64,000 nucleotides of DNA. Source: an uncultured Candidatus Saccharibacteria bacterium (GTDB taxonomy: Bacteria; Patescibacteriota; Saccharimonadia; Saccharimonadales; Saccharimonadaceae). Below, one piece after another: positions 8,699 through 16,742 of this stretch. Under the pieces are notes generated by a model. The model was not told where the DNA came from and did not search any database. It saw only the letters and a list, made by a program, of their open reading frames with translations. The stretch lies in contig CALJPD010000009.1 in assembly GCA_937981355.1 (NCBI GenBank), forward strand, positions 1 through 64,000. The letters run 5' to 3'. How positions within the stretch are numbered: position 1 is the stretch's first letter; every line of letters starts with the position of its first letter. A program made the position numbers and the translations under genes.

Positions 8699-8986
8699 TC
8701 ACGTTGCTGAGCGGCGAATCATAAACCTGAGGTTGACACAGCTCCCCACATCGAGCTGGTTTACCCGCCGCACCTTAGCAGGCAGCGGAATAAAGTGGGT
8801 GCCATCACCCATTGGCAGCAGTGAGGTGTCCCACGACACCCCTCCCACCACCGCATGAACCGCAACTAGGCCACGCACCGCCAATGGCTGGAGCACTTCT
8901 GTATATCTCTGCGGCACTGCGACATAATACCAGCCACCTGCTTGCGGAAATTGCTGCACCCGCCCATCAATGATATACGTGCACAT
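8699..8986 (-). CDS. DUF1905 protein
   Basis: Small beta-barrel protein of unknown function. The order GGWYYVAVPQRYTEVL, then VHAVVGGVSWDTSLLPMGDG and FIPLPAKVRR, is typical of DUF1905, which often occurs with YdeI-type DUF1801 proteins. The start is ATG 8986, whose A is also the last base of the upstream stop (TGATG), so translation is coupled to the VOC gene. It is 95 residues long, a full single domain. Confidence 0.8.
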   Translation of the reverse strand: MCTYIIDGRVQQFPQAGGWYYVAVPQRYTEVLQPLAVRGLVAVHAVVGGVSWDTSLLPMGDGTHFIPLPAKVRRVNQLDVGSCVNLRFMIRRSAT

Positions 8987-9372
8987 CACCCGTCACTCTC
9001 TCCTGCTTGCTGAACGATGTCGACTGTTACACCACTTGGATCACGCACGCAAAAGTGAGTCTGGCCCCATGCCTCGGTGGTGAGTGGATGGGTGATTGCA
9101 ACATCACAGCTCTTAATCCGCTCATATTCACTGGCAGCATCAGCGACCTCAAGTGAGTAAATAATGCCATGACCACCAAAGGCCGCTTGGAGATCTTGTG
9201 GCTGGTTGGCAAGGTGTGGCTGCATCAGGCCGATCTCTACACCACTATGCCTATGCAAGAGCTGCACATACCAATCGGCTTCGAATACAACCTCAAAACC
9301 AAAGAGCCGACAATAGAACTCCTTACATTCCGTTATCTTTGTGGTAATTGTCACAGGATATAGTGCGTGCAT
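8986..9372 (-). CDS. VOC-family (glyoxalase/bleomycin-resistance fold) protein
   Basis: This 128-residue protein has paired beta-alpha-beta-beta-beta units: ITECKEFYCRLFGFEVVFEA opens the fold and THFCVRDPSGVTVDIVQQ closes it, with a Glu-type metal ligand zone near the end. Such proteins bind a divalent metal and act on, or sequester, small molecules. The substrate cannot be inferred. Unlike many genes here it is leadered: TATAAT lies well upstream and AAGGAG precedes ATG 9372. It forms a coupled pair with the DUF1905 gene. Confidence 0.82.
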   Translation of the reverse strand: MHALYPVTITTKITECKEFYCRLFGFEVVFEADWYVQLLHRHSGVEIGLMQPHLANQPQDLQAAFGGHGIIYSLEVADAASEYERIKSCDVAITHPLTTEAWGQTHFCVRDPSGVTVDIVQQAGESDG

Positions 9373-9447
9373 ATGCGCTCCTTTATGTTAATGGTTATGT
9401 CATTATAGTAGCGTGGTAGCACTCTCTCGTATTGTATATTTCGGACA

Positions 9448-10197
9448 TTATGCTTGGTATGTCTTGTGGTAGTGCTGCGGTGTGTACTGCGTAATACACT
9501 GAAAACGATGGATATAGTGCGACTGGTCGGCATAGAGCTCTCGCCAATCTTCTGTAAAGCTCCGCTGAAACTGAACAATTGTCCGCAGTGCTCGAGGTGA
9601 AAAGCCAGTTCGCTGGCGAACAATCCGCCGCAGATGCCGCTCGGAGCAGCCCAACTGCTGAGCGATCTGGGTAATCGTATGCTGGCCATCAAGCCGAGCA
9701 ATGACCTGCATGATAAAGTCATCTGCCTGCACCAGGCTACAGTCAATCATTCGTTGGATGCAAGTTGCGAGGATGTCTTGCTGCTGAGTAAAGCTATGTT
9801 GTTGCAATGAAGCAATAATATCTGTGACAGCCCAGCCAGCAAGCCGCTTAATAGGTATCGCCGTGCCAACAACTGCATCGACATCACCGTGATACGCACC
9901 AGGATGCAGGCGTATCCCCACATAGTGAAATCGCCGGCCCAGTGCTATCCGCCAGGCGGTTTGGCGCGGCGTCATAATAGAGGCGCTGCAGTCATCTAGA
10001 TCAAAAACAATATCAATACACGCATCGGGCAAAATTGTGTAGTAGAAGTTGTGCGCCCGTGGCTGCGTTGTCTTTAGCTCCCATAGACAGTACACATAGC
10101 GAGCGTGCGCTACCTGTGGTGGTATTTCGTCATACCGCACACAACGAGCAGCCGCTTGCATGATGCCATTTTGCTGAGGGGTGTATGGAGATCTCAT
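9448..10197 (-). CDS. AraC-family transcriptional regulator
   Basis: The C-terminal third carries the two helix-turn-helix units of AraC/XylS proteins. ITQIAQQLGCSERHLRRIVR is the first, and the GFSPRALRTIVQFQRSF linker helix with the ITQYTPQHYHKTYQ end completes the second. The N-terminal domain (about 150 residues, with YTILPDACIDIVFDLDD) resembles the DUF6597 sensor domain. It probably activates stress or uptake genes in response to a ligand. No target is evident in its neighbourhood. The start at 10197 lacks a clear Shine-Dalgarno sequence. Confidence 0.85.
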   Translation of the reverse strand: MRSPYTPQQNGIMQAAARCVRYDEIPPQVAHARYVYCLWELKTTQPRAHNFYYTILPDACIDIVFDLDDCSASIMTPRQTAWRIALGRRFHYVGIRLHPGAYHGDVDAVVGTAIPIKRLAGWAVTDIIASLQQHSFTQQQDILATCIQRMIDCSLVQADDFIMQVIARLDGQHTITQIAQQLGCSERHLRRIVRQRTGFSPRALRTIVQFQRSFTEDWRELYADQSHYIHRFQCITQYTPQHYHKTYQA

Positions 10198-10257
10198 ATA
10201 TTATGTGCCGAAAATAATGCGCAGCCAAGCACCTCTATTGTACCACGGCGTCACTCA

Positions 10258-10531
10258 CTACTCAGGCAGCAGCCAGTGACCACTCAGCAAGAAGGTTGCC
10301 GTATCTGCAAGCAGGATAAGCCCGCACAGTATGATAACTGCTGTAATGCTCGAGCGAATGAGCGTGCTGTATCGGGCTCGCACCCGCTCGAACCAGTTTA
10401 TGAGAGGCTGGTGTCTATCGCACATAATCACGACGACGAGGCCAAAAAACAACCCTTGGATAACAAGCAACCACACCAAACACATCAAACCCAGCTACGC
10501 CAAGGCCAAATGCAAGTGCAACAACATTCAT
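10258..10531 (-). pseudogene. Small membrane protein, probably frameshifted
   Basis: An ATG at 10531, 15 nt after the stop of the upstream methyltransferase gene, opens a frame reading MNVVALAFGLGVAG. The plausible continuation (LMCLVWLLVIQGLFFGLVVV, then a charged loop and a last helix ILCGLILLADTATFLL) is in the +1 frame. Joined, they give a three-helix membrane protein of about 90 residues. A single lost base near 10490 would explain the break. Alternatively the second part starts internally at its own Met and the first is chance. No family is recognised. Confidence 0.4.
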
Positions 10532-10546
10532 AGTATCTAGTATTCC

Positions 10547-11005
10547 CTATAACCAACGCCGCACTCGCCGGCAGTACCACTCGTAGCGCTCACCAAAAAC
10601 GTGGTGGATGGTGTGCTCTTCGATCGGGATAATGAGCCAGTTTAGTACGCCAAAGCACACCACTGGGCACAGTAGCGCTAGCCACGAGCCACTGGCTAAG
10701 GCACAGCCAAGCACGGCAATGGTATATCCAAGATAGAGTGGATTGCGCGAGAAATTGAACGGCCCAGTGGTGAGCAGCTCGCTTGGCTCATCGAGCGGGT
10801 TGGTTGAGGTTTTCGCCCGATGCAAAGCATGCACTGTAGCACCCGTCAGTAGTGCTGCAACAACAATACACGCTACCCCAGCGAGCCACAGATCACTTGC
10901 GATCACAATCGTCTCTGGCCACAGCCACGCAAGCGCAAAAGCAAGAAATCCAAGCCCGAAGAGATATGCATCAGGAAGGTAATTATATATCATATGCTTC
11001 TTCAT
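10547..11005 (-). CDS. Isoprenylcysteine/phospholipid methyltransferase-like membrane protein
   Basis: This membrane protein has about four hydrophobic helices and the C-terminal signature of the ICMT/PEMT superfamily: GPFNFSRNPLYLGY, then an EEHTIHHVFGERYEWYCRRV tail. That tail binds S-adenosylmethionine in characterised members. Bacterial homologues methylate lipids or small thiols and amines; the substrate here is unknown. At 152 residues it is complete. TATAAT ends 7 nt before ATG 11005, so it is probably leaderless, and it leads a unit with the small broken membrane gene. Confidence 0.8.
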   Translation of the reverse strand: MKKHMIYNYLPDAYLFGLGFLAFALAWLWPETIVIASDLWLAGVACIVVAALLTGATVHALHRAKTSTNPLDEPSELLTTGPFNFSRNPLYLGYTIAVLGCALASGSWLALLCPVVCFGVLNWLIIPIEEHTIHHVFGERYEWYCRRVRRWL

Positions 11006-11088
11006 GCGTATGATTATACCACTTTATTACTGATGTGACATAATCATGATAGTATATTCTTACCCTGTGCGCATCATCCCTAATTCGT

Positions 11089-11508
11089 TTATCGGAGATG
11101 CGCTGCCTGCAGGGCATCATACACACTTGGCACAACTCGCACTAGTCCTTGCACGGCGATGTCTTGCGGTGCAGTGCGTGAAAAAACCGGACAGTCTTGG
11201 GCCGTCGCAAAGCCAATTTCCATTGCTGCGCTCAGTCCAACATAGCCATCTGGAGCATGAAGCATCACAAAATCTGCTTGACAAATTGCTGATAAATGCC
11301 ATGCTTCGATCGCTTGTGGCGATATACCTTGCTCGGCAGTGTCTCGCACAAATGCTGCATTATCAAACTGCATCCGTCGTGGTGATAAAACTTGGCAGCC
11401 AGTTACAACAAGCTCATCATAGGTCCGGAAAAGTCCGTCTCTGTCACGCGTGTATGAGCCGCAAAGCACCGCCCGAGGTGGTTCAAAATTCCGTCGCGCC
11501 ATATTCAT
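11089..11508 (-). CDS. Nucleoside 2-deoxyribosyltransferase-like protein
   Basis: This 139-residue Rossmann-like protein opens with AVLCGSYTRD, then TYDELVVTGCQVLSPRRM. It has ADFVMLHAPDGYVGLSAAME with the Gly-rich turn and Glu typical of the deoxyribosyltransferase/DUF4406 group, where that Glu is the nucleophile. It may process modified nucleosides, fitting its overlap (26 nt) with an upstream Nudix gene: both would act in nucleotide-pool clean-up. The catalytic assignment is by motif only. Confidence 0.68.
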   Translation of the reverse strand: MNMARRNFEPPRAVLCGSYTRDRDGLFRTYDELVVTGCQVLSPRRMQFDNAAFVRDTAEQGISPQAIEAWHLSAICQADFVMLHAPDGYVGLSAAMEIGFATAQDCPVFSRTAPQDIAVQGLVRVVPSVYDALQAAHLR

Positions 11509-12193
11509 ATATCACTTCTGTTAGTTCACCATGCCCATCAATACATGCCGCCATTTCGCGCATGAAGCTCTTATATTTCTTTGGTTCATCATTCATCACT
11601 TCGCGCGTGCGCCAGGCATTTTTGCCGCCTTCAAATTCTTTGACCATCGTGCCCGAGACGGCATCGCAAAACATCAGATGAAATAGTTTGTCCTCAACGA
11701 TTTCATTTGTTTGGCTGTGACGAACCCGCTCGTGATAGACACCGCGGTGCACAAAAGTACCGCGCAGTCCTGTCTCTTCAGCAAGCTCACGTGCTGCCGC
11801 TTCAACAACAGACTCCGCCCAACGTACTTTGCCAGTTGGCGTACCCCAAAAACCATAGTATGGACGCTTAAGCCGCTGCTGCAGGAGGTATTGCTTCTCA
11901 CCATGGCGCTGCCGCTCAATAACAAGTAATACCGCCACTTTTGGTTGACGCTCAATCACACCAGCATCAGTATCTAGCTTATTGGCATATTCTTTTCCTT
12001 TGATCGAAAGCATATAGCCATCAGCTGTTTTTGTCACGTAGCCTAAGGCGACTAGTCGTTTGATGTGAAATTTGACATGGTCGCTATCAAGCCTAGTAGC
12101 TCGCTGCAGCGCAGCGAAATGAGCAGTTGGCAAGAATAGCAATTCTCGCAATATTTTTATCTGTGCATCGTGCACGGTTTCTTCGAGACTCAT
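11483..12193 (-). CDS. Nudix hydrolase with N-terminal winged-helix domain
   Basis: Residues 1-75 form a winged helix (LDSDHVKFHIKRLVALGYVT). The rest is a Nudix domain with the full GX5EX7REUXEEXGU box: GKVRWAESVVEAAARELAEE ending in TGL. The enzyme hydrolyses a nucleoside diphosphate linked to some moiety, and the DNA-binding part suggests it may also sense that ligand, like NrtR-type regulators, although the domain order is reversed here. A strong GGGAGGAAGGGAG ribosome site precedes ATG 12193. It overlaps the downstream deoxyribosyltransferase-like gene. Confidence 0.85.
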   Translation of the reverse strand: MSLEETVHDAQIKILRELLFLPTAHFAALQRATRLDSDHVKFHIKRLVALGYVTKTADGYMLSIKGKEYANKLDTDAGVIERQPKVAVLLVIERQRHGEKQYLLQQRLKRPYYGFWGTPTGKVRWAESVVEAAARELAEETGLRGTFVHRGVYHERVRHSQTNEIVEDKLFHLMFCDAVSGTMVKEFEGGKNAWRTREVMNDEPKKYKSFMREMAACIDGHGELTEVIYEYGATEF

Positions 12194-12330
12194 CGTTGTT
12201 ACTCCCTTCCTCCCTACTGTAAAACGGTTAGTCTACAAAATCTAGGGAAGTCAAGTTCCCGATAGTCTGAATCTCAGAGCTATAGCAGCTCTTACATTCC
12301 TCCATTCACCACTTTCTTACCGCAGTTAAG

Positions 12331-12625
12331 CTACTATTACTTCATACCTCTTTCTATATTTATACCCATCTCTTTATCCCTATAACTTTCTTTCTCTACT
12401 ATTTATCTATTTCTATACATCTCTTTCTCTATATTCCTATATCTATATCTTTATCTCTACTTATCTCTATTCATCTATCTCTATCTTTATTTCTATTTAC
12501 TTATTTTTATATCTCTTTATTTCTATCTTTATATTTCTTTCTTTATTTATCTATTCTTTATCTTCTTATCTTTATTCTCTATATCCATACTATTCTCTAT
12601 CTTTATATCTCCATATATCCATATC
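12331..12625. repeat. G-free low-complexity tract (295 bases)
   Basis: From 12331 to 12625 the plus strand contains no G at all. It is built of irregular words such as TCTAT, TTTAT and ATCTC, rich in T with C and A. No start codon is possible on the plus strand, and the minus strand is full of stops, so it is non-coding. A milder G-poor stretch precedes it (12289-12321), and an A/G-rich stretch (12641-12710) follows. It lies between divergent genes and ends at a perfect palindrome. The tract has no tandem unit long enough to call a microsatellite. Confidence 0.9.
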
Positions 12626-12700
12626 GATTTCTCTCCTATTATATATAAATATATAAAAGAAGAGAAAAAAGAACCCACGCTAACAGGGAAGAAACAGGGT

Positions 12701-12732
12701 AAAAAAGGCGAATTTCGAAATTCGCCTTTTTT
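12701..12732. terminator. Perfect 32-bp palindrome, bidirectional intrinsic terminator
   Basis: The sequence starts AAAAAAGGCGAATTTC and continues as its exact reverse complement, ending in TTTTTT. It would form a hairpin with a T-run on either strand. It sits only 48 bp upstream of the next plus-strand gene and between divergent genes. It can therefore only end a transcript made within this intergenic region, most simply one running through the G-free tract. Confidence 0.8.
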
Positions 12733-12779
12733 GATATAAAACTATGCCTTGATATACTACCTTGTGAGGAGCTTATTAT

Positions 12780-13727
12780 ATGCCAAAGTACGTTCATATT
12801 ACTGGTTTTGCTATATTACTTTGTGTGCTGATGTATGTGCTGCTGCGCGTGCTAGCGCCAGCGTCACACTCTACCTCGCAAGGCAGCGCGAACCATTCAC
12901 CTTCTCATCATGCATCATCACATATGCTCTATGGCCTGACAATCGACGACAGCTGGGAGGGCACGAGACGGCTTGCTGATATCGTGGAGGCTCTTCAGCG
13001 TTTGCCTGCTCGGCCAACGGTGCGGATCGTTATGTCTAAAGATAGATCGCCGCAGCGTTACCGTGGGCTATTCAAGGCGATTCATCGCGTGGCCGATATC
13101 ATGGCCCAGCCCGTTGATTCTTCTGATATGCACAGCTACAGCACTGAGCACTACCAGCAGCGCTTTGCTGAATCTTACCAGTATTTATCTCACTATGTAG
13201 CGATATGGGAGGTTGGCAATGAAATGAATGGCCAAGAGTGGATCCAAGAAGACCCGCACCTTACTGCCGCGAAGGTGGCCAGTGCCTACCGATACATTAA
13301 GAATAAGCATGCCGCGGCGGCGCTTGTTCCCTACTACTTCCCGCCAAACGGGAGTACGCTGAGCATGAAAGAGTGGCTACAAACATACCTACCTGATGAT
13401 CTGAAGCAGGGCGTCGATTATGTCCTCGTCAGCTACTACGACGATGACAACGATGGCTACCAGCCCAACTGGCGGCAGATCTTTGCTGAGCTTGAGACGC
13501 TCTTCCCAGAGGCCAAGCTTGGCATTGGCGAGTGCGGCACACCCAGCGAGCATGCCCCGATGGCGCGTAAACTACAGCTGTTTCAGCATTATTATGCCAT
13601 GCCGCGGTACACTCCACGCTACATTGGTGGATACTTTTGGTGGTATTGGGCGCACGATGGCGTACCATACAAGGATAACCCGCTCTGGGAGGAGACCGCG
13701 AAATATATGAAGAAGCGCCAGTCGTGA
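12780..13727 (+). CDS. Membrane-anchored glycoside hydrolase-like (TIM-barrel) protein
   Basis: This 315-residue protein has an N-terminal signal anchor (residues 5-26) and a low-complexity Ser/His linker. A barrel-like domain follows. IWEVGNEMNG matches the Asn-Glu acid/base motif at strand 4 of clan GH-A glycosidases, and KLGIGECGT places a second Glu where the strand-7 nucleophile lies. HSYSTEHY and the WWYWAHDG end fit a sugar-binding barrel. It probably cuts a polysaccharide outside the cell, perhaps of the host. The family is not identified. TATACT lies 25 nt upstream, and GAGGAG gives the ribosome site. Confidence 0.7.
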   Translation: MPKYVHITGFAILLCVLMYVLLRVLAPASHSTSQGSANHSPSHHASSHMLYGLTIDDSWEGTRRLADIVEALQRLPARPTVRIVMSKDRSPQRYRGLFKAIHRVADIMAQPVDSSDMHSYSTEHYQQRFAESYQYLSHYVAIWEVGNEMNGQEWIQEDPHLTAAKVASAYRYIKNKHAAAALVPYYFPPNGSTLSMKEWLQTYLPDDLKQGVDYVLVSYYDDDNDGYQPNWRQIFAELETLFPEAKLGIGECGTPSEHAPMARKLQLFQHYYAMPRYTPRYIGGYFWWYWAHDGVPYKDNPLWEETAKYMKKRQS

Positions 13728-13782
13728 GCCAGGCGTCCTTTAATCATACCCTATTTTACCAATATGTGGCATAATATAACTA

Positions 13783-14829
13783 ATGCATCACGAAACTTCG
13801 CACGCCACACCAGCGCATGACTACCAGCAAGCACTCGTGCAAACAGTCGGTGATTTTCTACAGCACGCACCCATGGCCGACACACTGCCAGACGCAGCCA
13901 CCGTCTTTGTACATGATGAATGCAATCCTGATTCAATTGGGGCAGTTGCTACTGCGTGTTCACTGCAGGCTCCGGCTGATGACCGATTTGATTTTCAAGA
14001 AACACATATTACAGGGCACCGCGTTGATGGGTCGTCAGTTGCTGGACGTGTTATCGAGGAAAATCAGGATAACATCACGCTGACTGATAGTGCGATGAAT
14101 CCTAATCATCGCGTTCTCAACTTGCCGCTACCTGACCAACACGCCGTCTTGCAAGCTGCTTTTACAAAAGACCGTACGCCAACCAAACGTCAGCTGAACG
14201 AACTGGAAACACTATGGCGATATGACAGCGTCAAAACTACACTCGGTGTTGGCGTTACGGCGCTGCAAGCATTGGCGCGAGCATCATACCCTACTCAGTC
14301 AGTCGCCGATATGCTAGCGCTTAAATCACCCACTACACCAAACGTCGTCCTTGCTATGTGGGATGTGTCGCATTCAACTAAGGAGATAGCGCGTAATGAC
14401 GGAGAGCTGCGCTCATTTCTCATTCGCTTTGGTAGCCAAGCACTCACTGCCGTGCAGCATTATGGCGGCGAGCTGATTGGCTGGACAGGCGATGGGCAAA
14501 ATCTTGCAGTGCCACTGCCGCGCAGCAACAATGCGCGTTTCTCATGTGAGCAGCGGGCGGCTTTTGGCAACAAGACGCTCATTCCGCTGCTCAATGATCT
14601 TACTGATATCGCTCACGCGCATGATGAGTACGCTATTCGCCTGACCGCCGGTTTTGGCCGACTCGACAATGTTCCCGGTGGACACGTGAGCCCAGAGCTC
14701 TTTGGTATGACGAAATTATCCAAGCGTCAGCCGCGCGACCAGCTGTCAATTGCCCTGACTGGCGACGCCTACGACATGCTCGTGCTTGCTTTGCCTGACA
14801 GATTGCGGCATTATCTGTACCACGATTAA
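13783..14829 (+). CDS. Class III nucleotidyl cyclase-like protein
   Basis: The C-terminal half looks like an adenylate/guanylate cyclase homology domain. MWDVSHSTKEIAR matches the F.DI.gST opening with its metal-binding Asp, and HYGGELIGWTGDGQNLAVP matches the GG...K..GD....F segment with the second metal Asp. Both metal ligands are kept. The substrate-base Lys and transition-state residues cannot be confirmed. The N-terminal 160 residues (with LPDAATVFVHDECNPDSIGA) are unrecognised and may sense a signal. Activity is uncertain. A TAATAT-like box lies just upstream of ATG 13783. Confidence 0.6.
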   Translation: MHHETSHATPAHDYQQALVQTVGDFLQHAPMADTLPDAATVFVHDECNPDSIGAVATACSLQAPADDRFDFQETHITGHRVDGSSVAGRVIEENQDNITLTDSAMNPNHRVLNLPLPDQHAVLQAAFTKDRTPTKRQLNELETLWRYDSVKTTLGVGVTALQALARASYPTQSVADMLALKSPTTPNVVLAMWDVSHSTKEIARNDGELRSFLIRFGSQALTAVQHYGGELIGWTGDGQNLAVPLPRSNNARFSCEQRAAFGNKTLIPLLNDLTDIAHAHDEYAIRLTAGFGRLDNVPGGHVSPELFGMTKLSKRQPRDQLSIALTGDAYDMLVLALPDRLRHYLYHD

Positions 14830-14832
14830 ATC

Positions 14833-15486
14833 CTAGCTACGCCTTTTACTGTTCTTGCTGGGCCGAAGCAACTTATCTTTGAGCATTAGCACCACATCCG
14901 CCTCTTTAGCGAGCTGTTTGCTGTGAGTCACGACGATGACGCATTTGTTGTTTTCGTGGGCAGCTTGGCGCAGGATAGTGATGATATCCGCAGCGGTAGC
15001 TTCGTCCAGGTTGCCAGTTGGCTCGTCCGCTAAGATAATCGGCGCGGAGGATACTAACGCCCGCCCAATCGCTACGCGTTGCTGCTGGCCGCCAGACAGC
15101 TTCATAACGTTGCGATTAATATGATCGTCGTCCAGCCCCATGACGTGCAATGTTTCATGAGTCGCCTTGGGATTAACCAGCTTCAAGTTTTCTAGCGGTG
15201 TCAGATAATCGATCAGGTTATAATTCTGAAACACCAGCGAGATGTTGTGCTTGCGATGGTGTGAGTACCCCTGCTCGGCGATATCTTCATCATCAAACAA
15301 AATCTGCCCGCCAGTTGGTGTGTCCAGTCCGGCTAGGAGCCCGAGCAGCGTCGACTTACCAGCCCCAGAACTACCAACGATAGCGTAGAAGGTACCCTTT
15401 TCAAAGTGATAATTAATACCATTTAACACGTTGCTGGTGTCGCCTGGGTATGAATAAACGATATCGTGTAGTGTAAGTAGTGACAT
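14833..15486 (-). CDS. ABC transporter ATP-binding protein (MacB/LolD type)
   Basis: This complete nucleotide-binding domain has Walker A GSSGAGKST, Q-loop FQNYNLIDYLT, signature LSGGQQQR, Walker B IILADEPTGNLD and the switch His in VVTHS. The combination with FtsX-type permeases, and the NLIDYLTPLEN segment, place it in the MacB/LolD/Vex group, which extrudes peptides or lipoproteins rather than importing. It is the last gene of a three-gene operon, 8 nt after the second permease. Confidence 0.95.
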   Translation of the reverse strand: MSLLTLHDIVYSYPGDTSNVLNGINYHFEKGTFYAIVGSSGAGKSTLLGLLAGLDTPTGGQILFDDEDIAEQGYSHHRKHNISLVFQNYNLIDYLTPLENLKLVNPKATHETLHVMGLDDDHINRNVMKLSGGQQQRVAIGRALVSSAPIILADEPTGNLDEATAADIITILRQAAHENNKCVIVVTHSKQLAKEADVVLMLKDKLLRPSKNSKRRS

Positions 15487-15494
15487 ACTATCTC

Positions 15495-16736
15495 CTAACT
15501 TAATGTTGCTAAAATTTGCTTTGGTGATTGGCGCATAATTGGCGCAGTAGCAGCGATAGCTGATACCAAGACGACCATGTAGCCGAAGGCAAAAGCCTGC
15601 AGGTAGGTCGCTACTGAGGCGGCATGCATCACGGTTGTTTCGACACGCTGGCTTTGGCTCGTTTGCGCTGTGAGGGCGGTAGAAATATGCGATGAGGCAA
15701 TCAGGCCGACACCGAGCGCAAACACTAAACTGACTGCGGCAATGATCGCGAGCTCCGCCAAGAACTGCCCGATAATCTGCCGCTTCGACGTGCCGATAGA
15801 CAGCAAGATGCCAATTTCATGCAAGCGGCCGCGCACCCAGAACACCAGCACCAGTGACAATACTGCCAGTCCTGCCGCGGCTGCGCCGATAGTGGCAATC
15901 GTCAACATGTTTTGAATGCCAGCAATGTTTTGGAGAACACCAGCGAATACCGCCGCGTTGTCGGTCAGACTGAATTTTTGCCAATCGACGTGTGGTAGGC
16001 TTTTGGTGCGGTTTAGTAGCGACTTCAGCTGATGCGGATGTTCAGCGAAATACGTTGCCCGCGTCAGTTGCTTGCTACCTGTCAGTTGCTGCGCCGTTGC
16101 TAGGTCGGTGATAAGATGGTTCTCTGGCATATCAGACTGCAGAGCCGCTGGTTTTTCACCTTTGCCGCTAAAGATGCCTACGACAGTTATTGTCACGCGC
16201 CTGCCATCTTTGGTAATGTCCAGCTTGTTACCTGGCGTGATGCCATTTTTCTCGGCGAACGTTTTGTGAATCAGGGCCGCGTTTTGATCGTGCTCGGTCA
16301 AATGCTTGCCTTGCTCTAATTGGTAAAATCGACCGGTGAACTCGCCGAGCAGATCGCTCTGTGTCGCGCCCGTTACTTTTGCTTCGCCAGCCACGTTAGA
16401 GTCTAGTTGCACGCCGCTGCCTGCCGTGTCGATCAATTGTTTGCCTGGCAGTCCTACGGCGGTTTCTGCCTGGAAATTATGTGCTTTGACCTTGTCCAGG
16501 CGCTGCACTCGCTGCGCGATGTCCATCGGCACCTCGCCCGACGGCTGCTTACTGGCGATGCTAAAGCCGGCGCGGATGTTACACTCGACCGATTGCTTCA
16601 GCTGCGCCATCGTCTGCTGCACCGTCAGTGTGCCGATCAGCAGCGTGAAAATCAGCGTCATAATCAGGGCGATGGTCAAGCTGCGACGCCGTTTGCGCAC
16701 CACAGCCGTCCAGGCTCGTGTGATAATCGTCATCAT
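15495..16736 (-). CDS. FtsX-like ABC permease
   Basis: This 413-residue permease has an N-terminal helix (about residues 20-40), a large extracytoplasmic MacB-PCD-like domain (about 45-255) and three C-terminal helices with the FtsX loop (LHEIGILLSIGTSKRQIIGQ). It pairs with the preceding permease and the following ATPase. The gene starts 6 nt after the first permease stop without a clear ribosome site, suggesting coupling. The substrate is unknown; antimicrobial peptides or cell-wall signals are common for this class. Confidence 0.9.
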   Translation of the reverse strand: MMTIITRAWTAVVRKRRRSLTIALIMTLIFTLLIGTLTVQQTMAQLKQSVECNIRAGFSIASKQPSGEVPMDIAQRVQRLDKVKAHNFQAETAVGLPGKQLIDTAGSGVQLDSNVAGEAKVTGATQSDLLGEFTGRFYQLEQGKHLTEHDQNAALIHKTFAEKNGITPGNKLDITKDGRRVTITVVGIFSGKGEKPAALQSDMPENHLITDLATAQQLTGSKQLTRATYFAEHPHQLKSLLNRTKSLPHVDWQKFSLTDNAAVFAGVLQNIAGIQNMLTIATIGAAAAGLAVLSLVLVFWVRGRLHEIGILLSIGTSKRQIIGQFLAELAIIAAVSLVFALGVGLIASSHISTALTAQTSQSQRVETTVMHAASVATYLQAFAFGYMVVLVSAIAATAPIMRQSPKQILATLS

Positions 16737-16742
16737 TCGCCA

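Noticed and set aside
12331..12732. The AT-rich G-free tract as a replication origin
   Set aside because: No cluster of DnaA boxes (TTATCCACA-like) is nearby and none of the usual origin genes (dnaA, dnaN, gyrB, rpmH) flank it.
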